From Spirochaetia bacterium (lineage in GTDB: Bacteria > Spirochaetota > Spirochaetia > Treponematales > Breznakiellaceae), in NCBI GenBank assembly GCA_026002265.1, contig BOBG01000108.1:1-6645 (forward strand): a stretch of 6,645 nucleotides of DNA, in the 5' to 3' direction. The notes under the pieces are model-generated. The model was not told where the DNA came from, did not search any database, and saw nothing but the letters and a program-made list of their open reading frames with translations. Numbering within the stretch: the first letter of the stretch is position 1; every line of letters begins with the position of its first letter. Below are positions 1 through 4,705 of the stretch, piece by piece. A program made the position numbers and the translations under genes.

Positions 1-2088
1 GCCCGGGCGAGTACCTTGCAAACAGAGGCGGCTCTGAAAAACTTGGAAAATGAAGCCAGAGTACATGCAGTGGATTTTCAGAGACACTATGGAACATACA
101 TGGACCAACTGTCGGCTCTTTCATACATAATGAACAACTATATGGATATCAATGTTGAAGATCGGCGGGATACCTTTGATTTTAATTTGTATGCGGTAGC
201 CTATTCGCTGCCAAGTATGCAACGGATATATACGGTTTGGAGACCGGGCATCATTGATGATTTTGCCGAAGAATATGCCGGGACTGAAGCGACTGACAAT
301 ACCGGAGAATACATGACCATGTATGTACGGCAGAGTAACAGCTTGGTAAAGCAGGCATATCCGAATGCATCATCTCTATCCTCAAATCTCCCACGGACTG
401 TTTCTACCAGTGTGCCTCGGTTTAAGGATGGGTCCAGGGATACTCTGTTCATGGAATTGATTACTCCTGTTATTATTGATAGTACTAAGGCGCTCGTTGG
501 TATAGTTGGCGCTACTATGGAACTTAATTATTTTCAGAAAGCTGTCGATAGCTTAAGACCCTACGGTACCGGACGGAGCCTTGTGTACGCCAATGATGGC
601 AGCATAATAGCTCATTACGAACCGGGTCAAATCGGTCAATCTATCAGAACTACTTCAATAAAGATGATTGGGCAAGCCGGTGTTGACATTGTAGAAAAAT
701 CGTTACGGGACGGACAGCCGGCGATATGGGAGTATGAGGGGCGTTACTATGCCACGTATCCCTTTGCCATCGGTGAAGAAAGCACAACCTACATGACCAT
801 CTTAATTTGGGTACAAGCAGAAACTGTCCTAGCTGCGGTAAACACCCTCACTACATTTACCATAATTTTGGCACTTATCGTCGTCATTATAATTGTGGTT
901 GTTACCTACTTTATAGCAATGAGTATTGTGAGTCCCATTGCCACAGTAGCGAACACATTGAAGGATATTTCCGAAGGGGAGGGCGACCTGACTAAAAAGG
1001 TGGATGTTCATACCAAGGATACCATTGGGGATTTAGCTCGGTATTTCAACGCAACCACACAGAAAATTATGGCTCTGGTTAGAAATGTGAAACAGCAATC
1101 CACTACACTATCTGGTATTGGGAATGACCTTGCATCAAACATGACTGAGACAGCATCAGCAATCAGCGAAATCACCGCAAATATCCAGAGCATCAAAAGT
1201 AGAATACTGAATCAGAGCGCTTCAATAACAGAGTCTAACACCATGATGGAACAAATCACGGGGAGTATTCACAAGTTAAGCGGGCATATTGATAATCAGA
1301 CGGAAAGTGTTGCCCAGTGTTCCTCTTCAATAGAGGAAATGCTTGCTAATATTCAAAGCGTTGCCCAGACCTTGACAAAAAATACCGATAACGTTCACCA
1401 GCTTACAAGCGCTTCAGAAGTGGGGCGCTCAGGCTTGCAGGAAGTGGCAACCAACATACGGGAAATCTCCCGTGAGTCCGCCGGACTCTTTGAAATCAAT
1501 GAGGTGATGGAAAATATCGCCAGCCAGACGAATCTTCTTTCGATGAATGCCGCGATTGAAGCTGCCCATGCAGGTGAGGCAGGCAAAGGGTTTGCAGTTG
1601 TAGCTGACGAAATCCGAAAACTCGCCGAGTCTTCAAGTGAGCAATCTCAGACCATCAGCTCGGTCTTGAAAAAAATCAAGGAATCCATTGAGAAGATTTC
1701 CGAATCAACCGATGCAGTGCTAGGTAAGTTCGAGGCTATTGACGGCGGTGTAAAGAAGGTCTCTGATCAGGAAGAAAATATCCGCAATGCAATGGAGGAA
1801 CAGAACGCAGGCTCTAAGCAAATACTTGAAGCCGTAAGCCAGCTCAACAGACTGACCCAGATGGTGAAGAGTGGTTCCGAGGAGATGCTTGAGGGTTCTA
1901 GACAGGTTATGAATGAGACTAAGAATCTTGAGATGGCCACACAGGAAATCACCCAGGGTATGAACGAGATGGCAAGCGGTGCGGACCAGATCAATGTCGC
2001 CATAAATCAAGTCAATGAAATCAGTAACAACAATAGAGATAATATCAACCTCCTTGTAAGAGAGGTAGCTAAGTTCAAGATTGAATAA
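1..2088 (+). CDS. Methyl-accepting chemotaxis protein, dCache-HAMP-signalling type (5' partial)
   Basis: Transmembrane chemoreceptor that senses a ligand outside the cytoplasmic membrane and controls CheA/CheW for flagellar switching. The frame is open to base 1 with no stop, no ribosome binding site precedes the TTG at 16, and the usual N-terminal membrane helix is missing, so the true start lies outside the window. In order: a periplasmic double-Cache-like sensor (to about nt 840), one membrane helix rich in I/V/L (about nt 850-920), a HAMP linker (about 920-1080), and a long coiled-coil signalling domain. The conserved hairpin tip is clear at nt 1500-1640 ([17 protein letters not shown], then [19 protein letters not shown]), close to the family consensus. 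There is no C-terminal CheR-tethering pentapeptide; the protein ends [10 protein letters not shown], a style I associate with treponemal receptors. The ligand cannot be told from the sequence. The next gene is 177 bases away and has its own promoter, so this is probably the last gene of its transcript. Confidence 0.96.
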   Translation, partial: ARASTLQTEAALKNLENEARVHAVDFQRHYGTYMDQLSALSYIMNNYMDINVEDRRDTFDFNLYAVAYSLPSMQRIYTVWRPGIIDDFAEEYAGTEATDNTGEYMTMYVRQSNSLVKQAYPNASSLSSNLPRTVSTSVPRFKDGSRDTLFMELITPVIIDSTKALVGIVGATMELNYFQKAVDSLRPYGTGRSLVYANDGSIIAHYEPGQIGQSIRTTSIKMIGQAGVDIVEKSLRDGQPAIWEYEGRYYATYPFAIGEESTTYMTILIWVQAETVLAAVNTLTTFTIILALIVVIIIVVVTYFIAMSIVSPIATVANTLKDISEGEGDLTKKVDVHTKDTIGDLARYFNATTQKIMALVRNVKQQSTTLSGIGNDLASNMTETASAISEITANIQSIKSRILNQSASITESNTMMEQITGSIHKLSGHIDNQTESVAQCSSSIEEMLANIQSVAQTLTKNTDNVHQLTSASEVGRSGLQEVATNIREISRESAGLFEINEVMENIASQTNLLSMNAAIEAAHAGEAGKGFAVVADEIRKLAESSSEQSQTISSVLKKIKESIEKISESTDAVLGKFEAIDGGVKKVSDQEENIRNAMEEQNAGSKQILEAVSQLNRLTQMVKSGSEEMLEGSRQVMNETKNLEMATQEITQGMNEMASGADQINVAINQVNEISNNNRDNINLLVREVAKFKIE

Positions 2089-2218
2089 ATTTCTTCTCAT
2101 ATCGTAATGATAATAAACCGGCTTTTTTTATCCACGATTAGATGGATACAACATTTGTTAAAAAAATTTACGCCTATAGCCTGATATGCGCCATTGGACA
2201 GAAATTTGTTTAAAACTA

Positions 2219-2248
2219 TTGACAAAATTCTAAAAAAAACAGTAGAAT
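2219..2248 (+). promoter_or_regulatory. sigma70-type promoter for the 2266 gene
   Basis: A perfect -35 hexamer TTGACA (2219-2224) is followed after 18 bases by TAGAAT (2243-2248), one mismatch from the -10 consensus. It lies in the AT-rich spacer 2089-2265, in which I see no gene and no convincing terminator for the chemoreceptor. A start about 7 bases after the -10 (near 2255) would leave only about 11 bases before the ATG at 2266. The Shine-Dalgarno sequence AAGGA (2254-2258) would then sit at the very 5' end of the mRNA. Confidence 0.55.
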
Positions 2249-2265
2249 AAAATAAGGATGAAATT

Positions 2266-3024
2266 ATGGCAAGTCATTTTTCAAGTATCGGTATGCCAAT
2301 AAGGACAAATAAAGATATGATGAAATTATTGGACAAAGCCTCAAAAACAGGTGAAAAGATAGTTTGTAGATATGGTTATTATTCAAAATGGTTGTCAGAA
2401 ACAGGTGCTGAACTATGGATTCAATTTAATAAATCGGATGAAATAGTAGGTGTTAATCCATTTTATCATGGAGAAAGCTGTTTTTCAGTAGGAATAATAA
2501 ATAAAATTGACAATGAAGAATACAATGATTTTGAAAGTCTATTTTACGCTTGGGTCAATCCTCAAGATAATGATCCGGAAATGGGTGATTATCCATTGGC
2601 ATTTGATTGTGTAAATATTTCCAGCGTGGAAAATATTGATTTGCCTTGTATAATAAATATAAAGCTGTGTGCCTTTGCTTACAAGTTAGAAATATATCCA
2701 AATGAAGAAAATTATAATCAATATCAAAAAAATAAATATGGTGAACATCATTATGCATCAAAATCATTTATCCCGTCTGGGACATTTCCTCCCAATGATA
2801 ATGAATCATTTGATATAATACCAGAGGCAATATTTACAGGAATTATAGTAGACCATAAAAAATATAAAAATGAACTTACTGGAAAAAAATATTTTTGGAT
2901 AAAAGTTGAAACCTATGGCGGGATAATTGATGTAGTAGTTGATCCTGATTTAATAAATAACAAACTAGAAAAAAATGGAATTATTTCAGGTGTATTTTAT
3001 ATGTGTGGAAAAATAATATATTAA
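2266..3024 (+). CDS. Hypothetical protein, 252 aa, AT-rich
   Basis: I do not recognise a named family. The start ATG is supported by AAGGA seven bases upstream and a nearby promoter. The protein has no signal peptide and no membrane segment, so it should be cytoplasmic. It opens MASHFSSIGMPI, followed by a helical stretch (TNKDMMKLLDKASKTGEK), then an acidic, aromatic-rich body. The last 75 residues (from about IIPEAIFTGIIVDH to VFYMCGKIIY) read as alternating beta strands with a GG turn and could be a small beta-barrel or OB-like fold; that is only a guess from the hydrophobic pattern. Codon use is much richer in A/T than in the chemoreceptor upstream or the caspase gene downstream, which suggests acquisition from another source. 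It stands alone between two promoters. A role as an immunity or accessory protein is possible but nothing in the sequence proves it. Confidence 0.8.
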   Translation: MASHFSSIGMPIRTNKDMMKLLDKASKTGEKIVCRYGYYSKWLSETGAELWIQFNKSDEIVGVNPFYHGESCFSVGIINKIDNEEYNDFESLFYAWVNPQDNDPEMGDYPLAFDCVNISSVENIDLPCIINIKLCAFAYKLEIYPNEENYNQYQKNKYGEHHYASKSFIPSGTFPPNDNESFDIIPEAIFTGIIVDHKKYKNELTGKKYFWIKVETYGGIIDVVVDPDLINNKLEKNGIISGVFYMCGKIIY

Positions 3025-3152
3025 AAACTGCCCCCAATTTTGGTCAATAAAACTCTCTTTTAATATCAGGGGATTTCTTCCTAAATTGTTCAAGAATATC
3101 ACTTTTCCCAACCCCGCCCCGATCACCAGCCGGGGCTTTACGCCGCATGAGC

Positions 3153-3187
3153 TTGATATGCGTATAAAATACACGTATTATACTATC
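3153..3187 (+). promoter_or_regulatory. hicA promoter with overlapping dyad operator (leaderless start)
   Basis: TTGATA (3153-3158), 17-base spacer, TATTAT (3176-3181): a strong sigma70-type promoter. Six bases later comes the ATG of hicA (3188), so the expected transcription start falls on or beside the start codon. No Shine-Dalgarno sequence precedes that ATG. A dyad GTATAA-N10-TTATAC (3162-3183) covers the spacer and -10 element and is a natural site for autorepression by the HicB ribbon-helix-helix domain or the HicAB complex, as known for this family. The same block recurs at 4403-4457. Confidence 0.6.
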
Positions 3188-3371
3188 ATGACGGCTAGAG
3201 AAGTTTTAAAGGTATTGCACAAAGACGGCTGGTTTACAGTAAATCAGGAAGGCTCGCACATCCAACTTCATTCATGCCACAAAAAATGGAAAAGTCACTG
3301 TTCCTGTCCACCCAGGCGATATTAAAATCAAAACTTTAAATAACATACTAAAACAAGCCGGATTAAAATAG
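3188..3371 (+). pseudogene. hicA: HicA-type mRNA interferase toxin, frameshifted by one base
   Basis: HicA toxins are small double-stranded-RNA-binding-fold ribonucleases that cleave mRNA in translation and are neutralised by HicB. The first 28 codons (MTAREVLKVLHKDGWFTVNQ, then EGSHIQLH) carry the family core, with the catalytic histidine of GSH at residue 24. The frame then runs to a stop at 3325 with an un-HicA-like tail. One base further along, from 3273, the expected remainder appears: HATKNGKVTVPVHPGDIKIK followed by TLNNILKQAGLK and TAG at 3369-3371. One extra T within TT at 3271-3272 explains the break; removing it gives a normal 60-residue HicA. The stop lies 10 bases before hicB, the usual hicAB layout. 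Either the toxin is dead, or this is a sequencing error, or the frame is recoded; there is no obvious slippery run at the site. The ORF is also open upstream to an ATG at 3086, but the family start and the promoter position favour 3188. Confidence 0.85.
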
Positions 3372-3381
3372 CGGAGCAAAT

Positions 3382-3783
3382 ATGAGAAAATTAACCTATC
3401 TTGCAATTTTTGAAACTGATGAACAACCCGGTATCAGTATTTTTTTCCCTGATGTACCCGGCTGTATCAGTTGCGGTGACAATTTTGACCATGCACTAAA
3501 GATGGCGCAAGAAGCTCTTGGACTGCATATCTACGGCCTTGAAAAGGCCGGCGAATCGCCACCGGAACGACACGATGCTCTACCGGAGCTTGATAAAGGG
3601 GATTTAGTTGTACCGGTGTCAATATATCCTGATTTATTTAAGGAAGAAATAGAAAATAGACGAGTGAAAATTACGGTCACTTTGCCGTACTGGATTAAAT
3701 CTATCGCTGAAAAAGAAGGAGTTAATTTTTCCCGTCTGCTTGAATCGGCATTAAAAGAAAGATTAAACACTGGAATCGACTGA
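3382..3783 (+). CDS. hicB: HicB-family antitoxin with C-terminal DNA-binding segment
   Basis: Antitoxin partner of HicA: it binds and blocks the toxin and represses the operon. The protein is 133 aa. Residues 1-60 form the HicB degraded RNase-H-like fold (LTYLAIFETDE, then ISIFFPDVPGCISCGDNFDH, then AQEALGLHIYGLE). An acidic, proline-containing linker follows with the usual PVSIYPDLFKEE strand at about 75-90. The last 40 residues (VKITVTLPYWIKSIAEKEGV, then NFSRLLESALKERL) match a ribbon-helix-helix DNA-binding motif. The start ATG has GGAG (3373-3376) five bases upstream and lies 10 bases after the hicA stop, so the two genes would be co-transcribed from the promoter at 3153. The gene is intact although its toxin is frameshifted. 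It may therefore survive as an orphan antitoxin or regulator, possibly also acting at the duplicated operator near 4430. Confidence 0.93.
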   Translation: MRKLTYLAIFETDEQPGISIFFPDVPGCISCGDNFDHALKMAQEALGLHIYGLEKAGESPPERHDALPELDKGDLVVPVSIYPDLFKEEIENRRVKITVTLPYWIKSIAEKEGVNFSRLLESALKERLNTGID

Positions 3784-3795
3784 CACACTACCGGC

Positions 3796-3820
3796 CGCCG
3801 GCTCTCCACACCGGCGTTTT
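3796..3820 (+). terminator. Rho-independent terminator after hicB
   Basis: CGCCGG (3796-3801), a 9-base loop, CCGGCG (3811-3816), then TTTT. The stem is short but all G/C, and it begins 12 bases after the hicB stop. The T tract is only four bases, so efficiency may be modest. Confidence 0.55.
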
Positions 3821-3927
3821 CCGATTCACCACTTTATTATATTACAATAAATTATATGACATCATAAAATATGCCAAGCTCTAGAGGTTAAGGTCATAAA
3901 AGCCACTTCACTTCATGAGAAGCTTCT

Positions 3928-3966
3928 CTATTTCTTCTTGAGATTTTTTTTATTAGAATCAGCCAT
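3928..3966 (-). pseudogene. Very short ORF with strong RBS, probably truncated or frameshifted gene start
   Basis: The ATG at 3966-3964 is preceded on the minus strand by GGAGG six bases away, the best ribosome binding site in the window, and overlaps the end of the upstream ORF by 8 bases (ATGGCTGA), a translational-coupling arrangement. The frame encodes only MADSNKKNLKKK before TAG. An A8 run (complement of 3944-3951) lies inside. One extra A there would give MADSNKKK, then SQEEIEKLLMK and a stop at 3908. SQEEIEKLL resembles the SQEEIDALL motif at the N terminus of flagellar switch proteins FliM/FliN that binds CheY, but no further flagellar coding follows. I read it as a gene start cut off by rearrangement, possibly with a homopolymer error. 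The family assignment is speculative. Confidence 0.35.
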
Positions 3967-4387
3967 GTCTTTCCTCCCTTTCCTCCAGCTCTTTTTTCCT
4001 TTTAAGAATAGTTGCTACTGAATCCTCAAAACTTCTTATCGTTGTGAAATGAGAGAAGGTTTCTACTTCTCGTTTCTCTTTCTCCGGGTTTCTCCACATT
4101 TTGAACTGAAATTTCCAGTTATACTCATGCGCTAGTAGCTGATATTTCAAGCTATTCCCTAAAAATTTTTTTCCCCACGAGGTAAGTATCTTTTCCTTAT
4201 TTAATGATGATAAACCGGTTTTAACAGAATTTACAACAAATTCATAGAATTTATAGAATTCTTCGATGTCAGTATCTGTTGGAAGCCGGCTGTCGTTATT
4301 TAACAGCATGATAAACTCATTCTTGCTGCGGCTGATATTCCCGACTCCAACTACAGCACACTTTTTACACTTGGATAGCCGTCCCAT
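3959..4387 (-). CDS. Hypothetical protein, 142 aa
   Basis: No recognised family. The translation looks like a genuine soluble protein: a CKKC pair at residues 7-10 that could bind metal, helical segments (TDIEEFYKFYEFVVNSVKTG at about 39-58), a lysine/aromatic-rich middle (EYNWKFQFKMWRNPEKEKRE) and a charged C-terminal helix (ATILKRKKELEEREERHG). There is no signal peptide or membrane segment. The ATG at 4387 has only a weak GGGAAG upstream; a later start at Met27 is possible. The stop overlaps the next short ORF by 8 bases, which supports a two-gene unit read leftward. The upstream region holds the duplicated hicA-type operator, whose complement contains a perfect TATAAT, and further out the 63-bp repeat with a possible minus-strand promoter. 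It faces hicB convergently. The reality of this gene is likely but not certain. Confidence 0.55.
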   Translation of the reverse strand: MGRLSKCKKCAVVGVGNISRSKNEFIMLLNNDSRLPTDTDIEEFYKFYEFVVNSVKTGLSSLNKEKILTSWGKKFLGNSLKYQLLAHEYNWKFQFKMWRNPEKEKREVETFSHFTTIRSFEDSVATILKRKKELEEREERHG

Positions 4388-4402
4388 TCAACTTCCCACT
4401 CT

Positions 4403-4457
4403 GATCACCAGCCGGGGCTTTAATATGCGTATAAGATACACGTATTATACTATCATG
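4403..4457 (+). repeat. Second copy of the hicA promoter/operator block, with 15-bp deletion
   Basis: 4403-4422 is identical to 3121-3140 (20 of 20), and 4423-4457 matches 3156-3190 at 34 of 35 positions, including the ATG. The 15 bases between these blocks in the hicA copy are missing here. The -10 TATTAT (4443-4448), the dyad GTATAA-N10-TTATAC (4429-4450) and the 6-base gap to ATG (4455) are all kept, and the deletion junction creates a replacement -35, TTAATA (4420-4425), at the same 17-base spacing. What follows the ATG is not hicA: a frame open to 4637 that runs through the repeats and looks non-coding. Confidence 0.85.
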
Positions 4458-4498
4458 GCAGCTCTTGAGCCGGGCGTGCAAGTTCGTACTCAAGGCTG

Positions 4499-4561
4499 TC
4501 ATTTTTCTATCAACAGTATACCGGAAAGATTGCTTTTTTTAAAAAGATTCCGGGATCAGAT
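4499..4561. repeat. 63-bp direct repeat, copy A
   Basis: Matches 6583-6645 at 61 of 63 positions in the same orientation, 2084 bases apart, with the caspase gene between. Inside is CCGGAA (4521-4526) paired with TTCCGG (4548-4553) around a T7-A5 centre, so it can form a hairpin. On the minus strand it offers TTTAAA, 17 bases, TATACT, a plausible promoter reading toward the 142-aa ORF. To the right GGGA-T-CAGA (4552-4560) pairs with TCTG-TCCC (4567-4574) over a 6-base loop. Confidence 0.9.
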
Positions 4562-4570
4562 CGAGCTCTG

Positions 4571-4619
4571 TCCCCTTCGTCTGTGCTGCGGCTTAACGCC
4601 TTGCACCAGACTTCGGGGA
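4571..4619. repeat. Imperfect inverted repeat / long hairpin
   Basis: TCCCC (4571-4575) pairs with GGGGA (4615-4619), GTCTG (4579-4583) with CAGAC (4607-4611), TGC (4584-4586) with GCA (4603-4605), and GGC (4590-4592) with GCC (4598-4600) around TTAAC. The 3-base TTC/TTC internal loop is symmetrical. It lies downstream of the caspase gene stop and could protect or terminate that transcript, or be a dispersed palindromic element. Confidence 0.5.
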
Positions 4620-4626
4620 CTCATTC

Positions 4627-4689
4627 CCGGTCATTGAGCCTGTCGAACCGGTCATTGAGCCTGCCGAACCGGTCATTGAGCCTGTCGAA
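4627..4689. repeat. Three tandem 21-bp repeats
   Basis: Units at 4627-4647, 4648-4668 and 4669-4689 share CCGGTCATTGAGCCTG(T/C)CGAA; only the middle unit differs, by one base. The core (TCATTGAGCCTGTCGAA, complement TTCGACAGGCTCAATGA) resembles a short palindromic-type repeat that I recall seeing scattered in intergenic DNA of many bacteria. It sits between the caspase gene stop and the hairpin at 4571-4619, in non-coding sequence. Confidence 0.9.
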
Positions 4690-4697
4690 ATGACAGG
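4681..4697 (-). terminator. Hairpin 8 bases after the caspase gene stop
   Basis: CCTGTC (4681-4686) and GACAGG (4692-4697) form a perfect 6-bp stem with a 5-base loop, starting 8 bases beyond the TGA of the caspase gene. A second pairing GTCATT/AATGAC (4672-4677 with 4689-4694) competes with it. There is no T tract on the minus strand, so it is a weak terminator candidate at best; it may just be part of the repeat. Confidence 0.35.
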
Positions 4698-4705
4698 TGC
4701 AGAAC

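Noticed and set aside
16..18. TTG at 16 as the true start of the chemoreceptor
   Set aside because: No RBS, the frame is open to base 1, and the N-terminal membrane helix expected for this class is missing, so the gene is cut by the window edge.
3025..3085. Insertion-sequence end near CCAATTTTGG
   Set aside because: Only a 4-bp dyad, no transposase and no target duplication visible.
3086..3325. Longer hicA reading frame starting at 3086
   Set aside because: The extra 34 residues do not belong to the HicA family and would place the strong promoter inside the gene; 3188 fits the family start and catalytic His24.
3821..3927. Possible minus-strand promoter TTGGCA / TATAAT in the AT-rich spacer
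   Set aside because: The spacing is only 15 bases and it would read into hicB antisense; AT-rich DNA gives such matches easily.
4202..4222. Near match (19 of 21) to 2105-2125 around ATAAACCGG
   Set aside because: Short, AT-rich and in unrelated contexts (one inside an ORF, one intergenic); could be chance.
4266..4637. Plus-strand 123-codon ORF crossing the second hicA-type promoter
   Set aside because: It overlaps the opposite-strand 142-aa ORF, then runs through the promoter block, the 63-bp repeat and hairpins; no RBS at 4266 and no protein-like character. Only the leaderless ATG at 4455 is worth remembering.
4627..4689. CRISPR array
   Set aside because: The repeats are directly tandem with no spacers, so this is not a CRISPR.
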